A program made the position numbers and the translations under genes. 64,000 nucleotides of DNA from Clostridia bacterium (lineage in GTDB: Bacteria > Bacillota > Clostridia > Christensenellales > CAG-314): the NCBI GenBank assembly GCA_017457305.1, contig JAFTHP010000028.1:1-64000 (forward strand), read 5' to 3'. Below are positions 8,205 through 16,707 of the stretch, in pieces. Below the pieces are notes generated by a model. The model was given only the letters and a program-made list of their open reading frames with translations. It was not told where the DNA came from and ran no database searches. Positions within the stretch are counted from its first letter, which is position 1. Every line of letters starts with the position of its first letter.

Positions 8205-9041
8205 ATGACAAACATTGTTGAACATTGCTACAGTAAGTTTAAAAACATTGTAGAAAGCAGAAATCTTTTGGATGGTCCAAATAGGTTTTTGCTACTTTTC
8301 TCCTGCGGAAAAGATTGCACAATGCTACTAGATTTGCTGTTGAGATACTTTGAAGAAAACAATATTTCCGCTCCGCTAGAAGTGTTTTCCGTTGCTTTCC
8401 CCAAGCATATGTACTTTGACGGACAGCAAGAAAAACAAAACTACGCCGAAATTAAACAATATTGGCAACAACGCAATGTGGATATTACGTACGTAGTTCC
8501 AACTGACGACGACTTTGCCGACGACGACAAACACGGCTGCTCCACCTGCAAAAAAGCTCGCAAGGCAGTTATTGATCCATTTGTTAACGACAAGGAAAGT
8601 CAACTTGGTATCTTTACCGGTTTTACAATGTACGATGCGCTGGCTTACCTAGATATGCTGATGATAAAGTGCCACTACAACTTGGCAAACATCAACAATC
8701 TTCCCGAGCCACAAAAGTCCATCACCACAAAGATGTTGCACAAGATTTCCCTAAAAGAACATCTTCCCAACAACAAGTATATGATAAGGCCCATTGTGCC
8801 CTTCAACGAAATGGAAGTGGAAGAATATCTGCGTGAACGCAATATTCCATATCTTACAACACCCTGCAAGATTAGCGGATACAAGTTCAAGCGTCAGTAT
8901 TCCCGTGCGCTAAAAATATTGGATGACATTCCTTCCTACGAAGATATTGAACAATTCCTGCTCAAAAACGGCATAGAAATCAACAATAACGGACTGTCTT
9001 TTGACGACGTTGTGGACGACAACTTTTTTATTGATTGCTAA
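8205..9041 (+). CDS. PP-loop ATPase (PAPS reductase/TtcA-like fold) with altered loop
   Basis: 279 residues from the ATG at 8205 (site GAGGGTGA); the longer frame upstream runs through the apgM terminator. The PP-loop FSCGKDCTMLL near residue 31 stands where SGGxDS is usual, so Gly and Ser are each replaced by Cys. A GCSTCKKARK motif (about 114-123) and IRPIVPFNEMEVEEYLRE, typical of the TtcA/PAPS-reductase fold, follow. Relatives adenylate their substrate to thiolate or reduce it. The substrate here is not evident. The next gene starts 12 bases on, so the two are an operon. Confidence 0.7.
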   Translation: MTNIVEHCYSKFKNIVESRNLLDGPNRFLLLFSCGKDCTMLLDLLLRYFEENNISAPLEVFSVAFPKHMYFDGQQEKQNYAEIKQYWQQRNVDITYVVPTDDDFADDDKHGCSTCKKARKAVIDPFVNDKESQLGIFTGFTMYDALAYLDMLMIKCHYNLANINNLPEPQKSITTKMLHKISLKEHLPNNKYMIRPIVPFNEMEVEEYLRERNIPYLTTPCKISGYKFKRQYSRALKILDDIPSYEDIEQFLLKNGIEINNNGLSFDDVVDDNFFIDC

Positions 9042-9052
9042 GGAGAGGCTTT

Positions 9053-10087
9053 ATGAAAAACAAAAACAATATGGAAAACAAGTTCTTTAAGCATTTGTTT
9101 GAAAACAAACGCCTTGTTCTAACACTAGAAGTTGTTCTGCTAGTTATGTCCCTTTTTGTAATGATTGTTGGTCGCATTTACCAATGGGATAGCGTGCTAA
9201 TTGCCATAATGGACGGTATCTTTACCGCAATGCTACTGGCTGTTATCACCACCATTATCAACTGGAACGTTCAAAGTAACTACGAAGAGATTATTTCACA
9301 ATTAAAGGAAGACAACAACCTTCTTTCCCAAACTACAGAACAATTCAAAACAATGATTGATAGCTCTGTAAACAAGCTTCAACATTCCACAGATATCAAC
9401 CAACATGTGTTGGGAACATTTTTGGGACGCAACTGCTTGTTCTGCAAGACTGTTTTGCTAAACGTTTATCCCGATAGACAAGCAGCCAAGCTTGACGAAT
9501 TCTTTGCAAAGGCAAAAAGAGAGATTTGCGTACTTGTTACCAACTTGGAATCTATAAAGGAACACACACCACTACTTATCGAAAAGGCTCAACAAGGTGT
9601 TGCAGTAAAGCTGTGTACAATCGATCCACGTGCGGCAAGCGCATTTAATATCACTCGTGTTACAGGCGGAACATCCAACCCACGCACAAGATTTGTTTCT
9701 ATGCAAGCTGCCCTTGAAGGCTTCCTTGAAAGAAATATGAAACTATTCGAGGACGTAGCTCTCGAACAACGTGCTTTTGAACAACACGACAAAGCAAATA
9801 GTTTGCAAATCCGCACCTATTCTTCTATGCCAACGTCCATCGTGTTTATTTCCGACGACGAGTGCATTATTGGATTTATGCTAAACAATGCTTTTTCAAG
9901 AGAAACTGTACATATGCACTTCAAGTTGGAAGAAGATTCTACTTGCTGCGCTTCTCAACGCCCCATCAAAATTAACGCGTTCAAAAATCACTTTGACCAA
10001 ATCTTCAACAGCGCAAGCAGCGTAAGCGAAGACGCCGTAAGCAAATGGGTGTTTACAGATAACGCAGAAATCATCACAAAGGAGTAA
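9053..10087 (+). CDS. Two-helix membrane protein with PLD-like cytosolic domain
   Basis: 344 residues from ATG at 9053 after TAAGGAGAGG. Two membrane helices lie at about 22-45 and 52-72, followed by a coiled coil (QLKEDNNLLSQTTEQFKTM) and a C-terminal domain resembling phospholipase-D-like folds: ICVLVTNLESI...LIEKAQQGVAVKLCTIDP is the typical first half, and SIVFISDDECIIGF the second. No HxK catalytic pair is visible, so it may bind a ligand rather than cleave one. It sits between a PP-loop ATPase and a phosphatase with 12 and 9 base gaps. Its function is unknown. Confidence 0.6.
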   Translation: MKNKNNMENKFFKHLFENKRLVLTLEVVLLVMSLFVMIVGRIYQWDSVLIAIMDGIFTAMLLAVITTIINWNVQSNYEEIISQLKEDNNLLSQTTEQFKTMIDSSVNKLQHSTDINQHVLGTFLGRNCLFCKTVLLNVYPDRQAAKLDEFFAKAKREICVLVTNLESIKEHTPLLIEKAQQGVAVKLCTIDPRAASAFNITRVTGGTSNPRTRFVSMQAALEGFLERNMKLFEDVALEQRAFEQHDKANSLQIRTYSSMPTSIVFISDDECIIGFMLNNAFSRETVHMHFKLEEDSTCCASQRPIKINAFKNHFDQIFNSASSVSEDAVSKWVFTDNAEIITKE

Positions 10088-10095
10088 CCAATAAA

Positions 10096-10698
10096 ATGCT
10101 AATTTACCTTGTTAGGCATGGTCAGACGGTGTTTAACACTCAGGGTAGAATTCAAGGACAGCAGGACTCGCCGTTGACAGAAACAGGCATTGCCACCACT
10201 CAAAAAACTGCGTTGGCCTTGAAAGATAAAGGTATTACCACCATTGTTAGCAGTTGCCTTGGTCGCGCACAACAAACATCGCAAATTCTTGCCCAAAACC
10301 TTGGCGCAAAGATTGTGTTGGATGAACGACTAAATGAAATTCGCCTTACCCCATGGGAAGGAAGAAGAAAGCAAGACTTGATAAAGGAAAACAATCAAGA
10401 GTACATAAGTTACATCACAAAACCACACCAGTACACTTCCACTCAGTGCGAGGAGTTTGGGCATTTGATGCAACGCACCTACGCTTGCCTGTGCGATGTC
10501 GTGGAGCGCTACAAGGGAGAAACTCTGCTGCTAGTTAGCCACGAAATTGCACTAAGAACCCTTCTTCTTGCAATAAAAAAACAGCCTGTTACAGCTGACT
10601 TTTGGAAAACAATTGTGCCACAAAGCAGTATCACTACCATAAGCTATGATGGAAAAGAGTTCTCGCTGGTAGGCGATTGCTGTCAATTACCACAATAA
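10096..10698 (+). CDS. Histidine phosphatase (phosphoglycerate-mutase-like) family protein
   Basis: 200 residues from ATG at 10096, with AAAGGAG overlapping the stop of the previous gene. The RHG signature (YLVRHGQTVFN, His9), a GRIQGQQDSPLTETG segment and the second catalytic His in LLVSHEIALR place it in the branch-1 histidine phosphatases (PhoE/CobC/GpmB-like). It removes phosphate from small molecules through a phosphohistidine; the substrate is not evident. It is last in the three-gene operon with the PP-loop and PLD-like proteins. Confidence 0.85.
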   Translation: MLIYLVRHGQTVFNTQGRIQGQQDSPLTETGIATTQKTALALKDKGITTIVSSCLGRAQQTSQILAQNLGAKIVLDERLNEIRLTPWEGRRKQDLIKENNQEYISYITKPHQYTSTQCEEFGHLMQRTYACLCDVVERYKGETLLLVSHEIALRTLLLAIKKQPVTADFWKTIVPQSSITTISYDGKEFSLVGDCCQLPQ

Positions 10699-10771
10699 AA
10701 TACACCATTTTGACGGCAAAAGTACTAATTTTTTTCCACAAGAATACATTTAGTAAAAATGAGTAAAACTG

Positions 10772-10800
10772 TTGACAAATACTGTATAAAGTAGTATTAT
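10772..10800 (+). promoter_or_regulatory. Promoter of tRNA-fMet
   Basis: TTGACA at 10772-10777, 17-base spacer, TATTAT at 10795-10800, 33 bases before the tRNA. Confidence 0.8.
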
Positions 10801-10833
10801 ATACAAGCATCTAACGAAAAGATGCTTTCATAT

Positions 10834-10911
10834 CGCGGGGTAGAGCAGTCTGGTAGCTCATCGGGCTCATAACCCGAAGGTCATGTGGTTCAAATCCCAT
10901 CCCCGCAACCA
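10834..10911 (+). tRNA. Initiator tRNA-fMet (CAT)
   Basis: Cloverleaf of 78 bases with encoded CCA. The first base C faces A across the acceptor (a C1/A72 mismatch), and the anticodon stem has three G-C pairs (GGGCTCATAACCC), both signs of the initiator. A terminator hairpin ACCTCATC/GATGAGGT plus T-tract follows at 10917-10946. Confidence 0.95.
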
Positions 10912-10946
10912 TTATTAACCTCATCTGAATTGATGAGGTTTTTTTA

Positions 10947-11260
10947 TTATCCTTCGGGTTATGTGTTTGTCGATAGACAAACGTTGTGCGACTAGCACAA
11001 CAAGCCCGATGACGGGCTCCTCAGCCGAGCGAACATTGTGAGCGAACGCCACGAGCATAGCGAGTATAACCGAAGGTCATGTGGTGACGGGCTGGCTAAA
11101 TCCCTTGCGTTGAGTCATACCTTTTGACAGCCCTATTCCGTCGCTCCGCTCCTTACAAATCCCTTTCTATGCAACCAATTAAGAACGAACTTTTTGTCTA
11201 GCAGATACAAGTTCGTTCTTTTCATATTTTCGGCACGTTTTAAAAAATATTTATTGTCAC
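10947..11260. repeat. tRNA-fMet-derived scars and hairpins
   Basis: No gene is seen. Pieces of the initiator tRNA recur: an inverted copy of the anticodon arm (CCTTCGGGTTATGTG, 10951-10965), a direct piece CCGAAGGTCATGTGGT (about 11071-11086), AAATCCC twice, and a tail-like GCAACCA at 11171-11177. The tail is followed by a new hairpin terminator AAGAACGAAC/GTTCGTTCTT (11181-11220). The layout mirrors the cassettes after tRNA-Ile. Repeated insertion or recombination at the tRNA 3' end could explain it. Confidence 0.6.
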
Positions 11261-11266
11261 GACATA

Positions 11267-11295
11267 TTGACAATGAGAGTTTTGTGGTATATAAT
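11267..11295 (+). promoter_or_regulatory. Consensus promoter of the DUF4143 ATPase gene
   Basis: Perfect TTGACA (11267-11272), 17-base spacer, perfect TATAAT (11290-11295). Palindromic TTTCGAAAAAT and TTTCGAAAGT strings follow at 11304 and 11331 and could be operator half-sites. Confidence 0.8.
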
Positions 11296-11350
11296 TATAT
11301 CGATTTCGAAAAATGAAAAATTTTAAAGTTTCGAAAGTGGAGCTAGATTT

Positions 11351-12544
11351 ATGAGAATTATAGAGAGAACAGATTATTTGCACAGATTGATAGATTTAAA
11401 GGATACACCAGATATAAAAATAATAACTGGCATTAGACGTTCTGGTAAATCCAAGTTGATGGAATCATATATCAATTATTTGAAAGAAAATGATAACTCT
11501 GCAAACATCATTTTTGTAGATTTTTTCAACCTTAAATTTGAAGAAATCATGGAATACCACAAACTGCATGACTATGTTGAGTCTTGTTATGTGGGCGGAA
11601 AGAACAATTATTTGTTTATTGACGAAGTTCAGCTTTGTGAAAATTTTGAAAAAGCAATTAACAGTCTATACACAAGTGGCAAGTACGACATCTATATAAC
11701 TGGTTCCAACGCTTTTCTGCTTGGCAACGACTTGGCTACTTTGTTTACTGGTAGATATATCGAGATTCATGTTCTCCCATTTAGCTTTAAAGAATTTGTT
11801 TGCTACTACAGCGAAGAAAGTAACATTGATGAGCTCTTTAAGCAATACACCATCAAAGGCGGATTGGCTGGCTCCTATGTGTACAAAAACGAACAGGATA
11901 GGGTTAAATATATAAGCGAAGTCTACCACACTATCGTTAACCGAGATTTGGTAACCAAATACAAATTGCCAGACACATACGTTTTAGATCATCTATCCGA
12001 GTTTTTGATGGACAACATCAGCAACTTGACCTCGCCAAACAAAGTGAGCGATACGCTTACATCAAACAAGATAACAACAAACCATGTTACTATTGGCAAG
12101 TATGTAAAATATTTGTGCAATGCTTACATGTTCTACGATGTTAAGCGTTACGATATCAAGGGCAAGAAATATCTTGATACATCCGATAAATACTACCTAA
12201 GCGACGTTGGTTTTAGATACGCATTGCTTGGCAGCAGAAACATGGACTATGGCAGAATTTACGAAAATATTGTCTGCCTGGAACTTATGCGCCGTGGATA
12301 TGAAATTTATGTTGGCAAACTTTATCAAAAAGAGGTCGACTTTGTTGCAAAACGCGGTAGCGAACAAATTTACATCCAAGTAAGTGACAATATTGACAAC
12401 CCCGACACATTTAAGCGCGAATACGAGCCATTGTTGAAAATTGCCGACGCTCATCCCAAAATGATCATTGCAAACACAAAACATGACGAGTATTCCTATG
12501 AAGGAATTAAAATCGTAGACCTTGCACTATGGTTGTTGAAATAA
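11351..12544 (+). CDS. AAA ATPase with DUF4143 domain
   Basis: 397 residues. Walker A is [11 protein letters not shown] (about 24-34), Walker B is YLFIDEVQL (about 87-95), and a TGSNAFLL sensor segment follows. The C-terminal half holds the DUF4143 part, with [10 protein letters not shown] and a PD-(D/E)XK-like fold region ([22 protein letters not shown]). These AAA_14/DUF4143 proteins are common, often transferred and functionally obscure; some are linked to toxin-antitoxin or defence islands. It has its own consensus promoter, lies directly beyond the initiator tRNA scars, and is AT-rich, so it may mark the left end of an accessory island. Confidence 0.88.
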   Translation: MRIIERTDYLHRLIDLKDTPDIKIITGIRRSGKSKLMESYINYLKENDNSANIIFVDFFNLKFEEIMEYHKLHDYVESCYVGGKNNYLFIDEVQLCENFEKAINSLYTSGKYDIYITGSNAFLLGNDLATLFTGRYIEIHVLPFSFKEFVCYYSEESNIDELFKQYTIKGGLAGSYVYKNEQDRVKYISEVYHTIVNRDLVTKYKLPDTYVLDHLSEFLMDNISNLTSPNKVSDTLTSNKITTNHVTIGKYVKYLCNAYMFYDVKRYDIKGKKYLDTSDKYYLSDVGFRYALLGSRNMDYGRIYENIVCLELMRRGYEIYVGKLYQKEVDFVAKRGSEQIYIQVSDNIDNPDTFKREYEPLLKIADAHPKMIIANTKHDEYSYEGIKIVDLALWLLK

Positions 12545-12562
12545 GAAATCGAGGAATTTACA

Positions 12563-12616
12563 TTGAATAATAGAATTGATGGTAAAAACAACCTTATTTG
12601 CCATGGTGAAATTTAG
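12563..12616 (+). other. Possible 17-codon leader ORF or methyltransferase relic
   Basis: TTG at 12563 follows GAGG (12551-12554) and reads 17 residues ending KNNLICHGEI before TAG. The end resembles the GKNNLIxHGDN start seen in many DNA methyltransferases, so it could be a relic of one, or a leader peptide coupled to the next gene 9 bases on. Evidence is thin. Confidence 0.3.
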
Positions 12617-12625
12617 GGTATAAAT

Positions 12626-13639
12626 ATGAAAAGCAAGAATTCAAATTTGCATGCAGCAAAAAATATTAAAGATGATGAATTTTATACCACTTATGATACA
12701 ATCGAAAGCGAATTGTCTCACTATATTCCTCATTTTTTGGACAAGGTGGTATTGTGCAATTGTGATGACCCGTTTGAATCAAATTTCTGCAAATATTTTC
12801 TCAAAAACTTTAACATCTTAGGATTAAAGCGTTTGATTTGCACTTCGTACGGATATTCAGCAGTTGCAGGCACACAGTTTAGTCTATCAAATAATGATAA
12901 TAGGCCTACTGGATATGTATTAGATGTTGTGAAGTTTAGTGACACCTTGGGAGAAATCTCCGATGACGAAATCTCAGAAATTCTAAAAACACCTAATACT
13001 ATTAGAAAGTTGAATGGAGATGGAGATTTCCGCAGTGAAGAGTGTCTTGAGTACTTGAGAGCTTGCGATATTGTAGTCACGAATCCGCCATTCTCTTTAT
13101 TCAAAGAACTTGTAACTGAGATAATGAGATATGAAAAGAAGTTCTTGATTATTGGTAATCAAAATGCCATTACCTATAAAGAGATTTTCCCATTAATCCA
13201 AAACAATAAAGTTTGGACTGGATATCGTTTTGGTGAAATGAAGTTCAGAGTACCTCAAGACTCTAAACCGAGAAAATACCGTTATTGGATCGATGCAACG
13301 GGGCAAAAATGGAGAAGTCTTGGCAATGCAATGTGGCTCACAAATCTAGATAATAAAAGAAGGCACGAATGGATTGCTCTATCAAAATTGTACAATCCAG
13401 ACGATTATCCCAAATACGATAATTTCGATGCAATAAATGTAAAAACTATCAAGGATATTCCTTGCGATTATTACGGCATAATGGGGGTCCCCATTACGAT
13501 AATTAACAAATATAATAGTGAGCAATTCGAGATAATTGGTGAAGCAAATCATGGTTCAGATAACGAGTTTGATTTATTTAAGCCAACAATTAATGGCAAG
13601 GAAATTTTTAAGCGAATATTAATTAGGAGAAAAGTTTGA
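12626..13639 (+). CDS. Adenine-specific DNA methyltransferase, EcoRI (M.EcoRI) family
   Basis: 337 residues. The opening block DDEFYTTYDTIESELSHY, then VVLCNCDDPFESNF, and the catalytic motif VTNPPFSLFKE (N153-F156) fit the M.EcoRI-like N6-adenine methyltransferases, which transfer a methyl group from SAM to adenine in a specific site. The ribosome site is weak (TTTAGGGT). Its TGA overlaps the ATG of the cytosine methyltransferase (TGATG, 13637-13641), so the genes are translationally coupled. Two methyltransferases of different chemistry in one operon suggest an asymmetric recognition site with one modified base on each strand; that is inference. Confidence 0.85.
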   Translation: MKSKNSNLHAAKNIKDDEFYTTYDTIESELSHYIPHFLDKVVLCNCDDPFESNFCKYFLKNFNILGLKRLICTSYGYSAVAGTQFSLSNNDNRPTGYVLDVVKFSDTLGEISDDEISEILKTPNTIRKLNGDGDFRSEECLEYLRACDIVVTNPPFSLFKELVTEIMRYEKKFLIIGNQNAITYKEIFPLIQNNKVWTGYRFGEMKFRVPQDSKPRKYRYWIDATGQKWRSLGNAMWLTNLDNKRRHEWIALSKLYNPDDYPKYDNFDAINVKTIKDIPCDYYGIMGVPITIINKYNSEQFEIIGEANHGSDNEFDLFKPTINGKEIFKRILIRRKV

Positions 13640-14724
13640 TGAATTCTCAAATACAAACGTTTAGAATACTTGATTTATTCTCTGGTGCGGGAGGGTTTTC
13701 CTACGGCATTGAAAAAAATAAACACTTCAAAACGGTCGTAGCAGTTGATTTTAACCCAACTGCGTTGGCAACCTTTAATTACAATATGCCTGATGCCCAA
13801 ATAGTCAACGGTGATATCACAGATGTTGAAATTAAGAAGAAAGTAATTGACGTCAGCCAAAAAATGAAAGTTAATATGATTATTGGTGGACCACCTTGCC
13901 AAGGCTTTTCTCTTAAAGGCAAAAAATTAGGTTTGAATGACTCAAGAAATTACCTTTTTAATGAATACTTGAACATAGTTGAAATTTTGCGACCAAGTGT
14001 ATTTATTATTGAAAATGTAAAAGCCCTATTATCGACATCTGCTGGATGGTTCAAAAATCAAATTGTTGAGCGAGTTCAAAGTCTCGGGTATTATATTAGC
14101 TACGGAATACTAAATGCGTCTTCTTTTGGAGTTCCCCAATCGCGTGAAAGAGCATTTTTTGTTTGTTGTAAAGAAAAAAAGATTGATTTACCGATTGGAA
14201 AAAGCACGCTTATTACAGTAAGAGATGCAATAGGGGATTTATCATATTTGAATTCTGGTGAAGGTTCATTTGAGCAAGATTATTTATATCCCGCTATAAG
14301 CGACTATCAAAAAGAACGTCGTAAAAATAGCAAAAAACTTTATAATCACAAAGCTTCAAATCACTCCGATATTGCGCTTATGAAACTATCCATGATTCCA
14401 CCTGAATGTGGTAAAGAATATTTGCCCGAGAAGTTATTAGGTAAGCAGAAATTCTCAGGCACATGGGGAAGACTAAAGTGGGATTCGGTTTCCCCAACAA
14501 TTGACACAAGATTTGATGCTTCATCTAATGGAACCAATAACCACCCATATTTGAATAGAGCTATTACGCCGAGAGAAGCTGCTAGATTACAATCTTTTGA
14601 TGACAATTTTGTCTTTATTGGCGCAAAAGTTCAGGTACGTCAACAAATTGGTAATGCAGTTCCCCCATTGCTTGCAAAGGCGCTTGCGGATAAAATATAT
14701 GAAGAAATAGGAGTACTGGTATGA
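13639..14724 (+). CDS. DNA (cytosine-5) methyltransferase
   Basis: 361 residues. It shows the standard C5 motifs in order: LDLFSGAGGFSYG (SAM site, residues 11-23), GGPPCQGFS with catalytic C87, FIIENVKAL (ENV motif), PQSRERAF (QRRER-like motif), the variable target-recognition region at about 200-290, and QIGNAVPP near the end. It is full length and apparently active. ATG overlaps the previous stop, and its TGA overlaps the ATG at 14721, giving a tight four-gene operon. Base composition is lower in GC than the housekeeping genes nearby. Confidence 0.95.
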   Translation: MNSQIQTFRILDLFSGAGGFSYGIEKNKHFKTVVAVDFNPTALATFNYNMPDAQIVNGDITDVEIKKKVIDVSQKMKVNMIIGGPPCQGFSLKGKKLGLNDSRNYLFNEYLNIVEILRPSVFIIENVKALLSTSAGWFKNQIVERVQSLGYYISYGILNASSFGVPQSRERAFFVCCKEKKIDLPIGKSTLITVRDAIGDLSYLNSGEGSFEQDYLYPAISDYQKERRKNSKKLYNHKASNHSDIALMKLSMIPPECGKEYLPEKLLGKQKFSGTWGRLKWDSVSPTIDTRFDASSNGTNNHPYLNRAITPREAARLQSFDDNFVFIGAKVQVRQQIGNAVPPLLAKALADKIYEEIGVLV

Positions 14725-15593
14725 ATACAGAAATGGCTTATTTGGTTGGAATGATTCTCGGAAATGGCGAAATTCAAAGAAATAATACAGAGACGAGAAT
14801 TACCATCGATATCCCTCATAAAAACTTATACACAGATGACTTTAAAGATGTTATGGTCTATGTAAAGGCGAGCACTGTAGATATTAGGGCTATTATTGAA
14901 CCTCTTATTGGACACAACCTTACCGTTACTCAGAACAAGCGTTCAACGCTATTAACATTTGTGAAGTCTAACGAAGAGTACATTACTAGAGAGATTCTTC
15001 GTTTCATAGGGGGCGGAAGACATCACTCTACAATGAGAATGAGCCCAGAACTATTCTCCATAACAACAGATGAAAAGAAGGCTCTCCTTCGAGGAATAGC
15101 TGATGTTACTGGATATATCAGAAAGAGTAATATTGCTTTTGGACAAGAAGGGGCACACAGAGTATACATAGAAATACCAGGCAATTGGTATATGGTTATT
15201 GATATTGCCAATATGCTGAAAGATGTCGATGTTCCTGTACAAACAATAGACTTTGGCCATCCAAACTTTCGTGATGGCGAATTAAAGAAGTATCATCAGG
15301 GGTTTCCATATTTTTGGAAGAAAGAACATCAGGTTAAAATATTCGCAAACGAATTTTTACAAATTGGTTTTAACATTAGACACAAGCAGGATGCTCTCGT
15401 AAAGTACAGCGAGGAACTTTTAGAATTTATAGACCCGATAAAAACACACAAGTTTTATTGGGAAAAACCTATTAGAAGAAAAGATAGGCCTACTCATCCA
15501 CATGAAAACGACATTTCTTTGCCTGAAGAGATTCGAGGAAAACATTTTGACTCTTGGACTGAGTTAGCGAGGTTATTAGGCTATGGCAAATAA
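14721..15593 (+). CDS. LAGLIDADG-fold protein with both catalytic acids replaced
   Basis: 290 residues, starting inside the stop overlap (ATGA). Two LAGLIDADG helices are visible: YLVGMILGNGEI at residues 7-18 and LLRGIADVTGYI at 122-133, about 115 residues apart as in monomeric two-domain homing endonucleases. In active enzymes the acid just before the last Gly binds metal. Here it is N15 in the first motif and T130 in the second, so cleavage by this protein is unlikely, as in the LAGLIDADG-derived regulator WhiA. It is neither an intein nor an intron ORF: both neighbours are intact. I infer a sequence-specific DNA-binding subunit for the nuclease encoded next. Confidence 0.7.
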   Translation: MNTEMAYLVGMILGNGEIQRNNTETRITIDIPHKNLYTDDFKDVMVYVKASTVDIRAIIEPLIGHNLTVTQNKRSTLLTFVKSNEEYITREILRFIGGGRHHSTMRMSPELFSITTDEKKALLRGIADVTGYIRKSNIAFGQEGAHRVYIEIPGNWYMVIDIANMLKDVDVPVQTIDFGHPNFRDGELKKYHQGFPYFWKKEHQVKIFANEFLQIGFNIRHKQDALVKYSEELLEFIDPIKTHKFYWEKPIRRKDRPTHPHENDISLPEEIRGKHFDSWTELARLLGYGK

Positions 15594-16080
15594 TGTTACA
15601 AAAGAATTTGAATTATACGAGCCCATGCGAGCTTGGCTTCAGCAATATCTAGAAAATAAGTATAAAGGGGCAAAGGTAACCACCATTGATTCCCATTCTA
15701 GAACATTAGATGTATACTTAGAGCAAAATGGTATTATAGACTATTATCCACAAGCTGTTGGTCTAGATATACAAATTGATGTGTTGGGCATCGTTCTCGG
15801 TAAAGGCAAACCAAGCATTGCTTTCATAGAGGCAAAGAAAACGCAGTTGAATTTGCACGATCTAGGGCAGTTGTGGGCATATTGCAAGTTATGCGAACCC
15901 ATCGAGGCATTCTTATTGTCTTCTGCTGGATTGGGGAGTTTGAACAAAGTACTAAATAACCTTAATAGACAGGACCTACTTGATTTTGGCAGCGGTAAAA
16001 CAATCAAGAAGATGCAAGTTGGCAAGTGGGATATAATCTCAAAGTCTATTGACTATAAGAGTATTGTGCCAAAGCTATAA
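15583..16080 (+). CDS. PD-(D/E)XK-type nuclease, likely restriction subunit
   Basis: 165 residues, overlapping the previous gene by 11 bases. The core reads LDIQIDVLGIVLG with D66, then AFIEAKKT with E83-x-K85, then GQLWAYCKL (Q96-x3-Y100), the order seen in PD-(D/E)XK nucleases, including the QxxxY helix of the Dna2/Cas4 type. There is no separate DNA-recognition domain: the protein is little more than the catalytic fold. With two methyltransferases and a LAGLIDADG-like protein upstream it is probably the cleaving part of a restriction system. I do not recognise a named enzyme. Confidence 0.7.
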   Translation: MANNVTKEFELYEPMRAWLQQYLENKYKGAKVTTIDSHSRTLDVYLEQNGIIDYYPQAVGLDIQIDVLGIVLGKGKPSIAFIEAKKTQLNLHDLGQLWAYCKLCEPIEAFLLSSAGLGSLNKVLNNLNRQDLLDFGSGKTIKKMQVGKWDIISKSIDYKSIVPKL

Positions 16081-16257
16081 TTTGCGAATTTAAGCTAACA
16101 AAGCATACGGATAACGCAACTCAAATAAAATCAATACAATTGCAAAGCAACAGGTTTTTGGAAAACAAATAGCGTAAAATACAACTTTTTGCTACTCGCC
16201 CATGAATACCTGTTTGTGTTTAAGAAAAATTAATTAATATAAAATATTTCGAGGAAT

Positions 16258-16602
16258 ATGCTAAAATTTTTATACACAATAATAACAAGTCCACTTGGGC
16301 TACCAATTGACCCAATATGGGAATATATTATTCTTTTTGTTGTAGGCGAAATTGTACACGAGATAGCATACTGGGTTTCGCCTGGTGGAAAATTTGGCTC
16401 AATTGTATATTGGTCCACCAAATTACTAGTTTTTATTGCAATTTGGGCAATTCTATACGGAATAATTGCGGTAATAAAATTTGTCATCTCGCATTGGATT
16501 TGGTTTACGATATGTGGCATCTTATTGCTTATCGGAGCTATTATTTGGATATCATTACATAAGAAAAAATTAAAGAAAATTGCTACTCAAACAACCAATT
16601 AA
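16258..16602 (+). CDS. Small membrane protein, four hydrophobic segments
   Basis: 114 residues with start ATG at 16258 close to a CGAGGAAT site. Hydrophobic stretches lie near 20-32 (YIILFVVGEIVHEIAYW), 48-70, 72-85 and 88-105, then a basic tail (HKKKLKKIA). No family is recognised. It lies 177 bases past the nuclease gene and is AT-rich like the restriction operon, so it may belong to the same acquired island. The space between (16081-16257) holds no clear terminator or promoter. Confidence 0.5.
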   Translation: MLKFLYTIITSPLGLPIDPIWEYIILFVVGEIVHEIAYWVSPGGKFGSIVYWSTKLLVFIAIWAILYGIIAVIKFVISHWIWFTICGILLLIGAIIWISLHKKKLKKIATQTTN

Positions 16603-16707
16603 TGCCGACATGGGCGGGATACACAAACCTCAATAATTCTATGTTTAGGGAGGGAATATCTCGCACATTCTTGCGGTTCATTTTGCGTACAACTTGCTCA
16701 ACCATTA

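Noticed and set aside
14721..15593. Mobile intron or intein explanation for the LAGLIDADG gene
   Set aside because: It is a free-standing gene overlapping two intact genes; neither neighbour is split, and the catalytic acids are gone.
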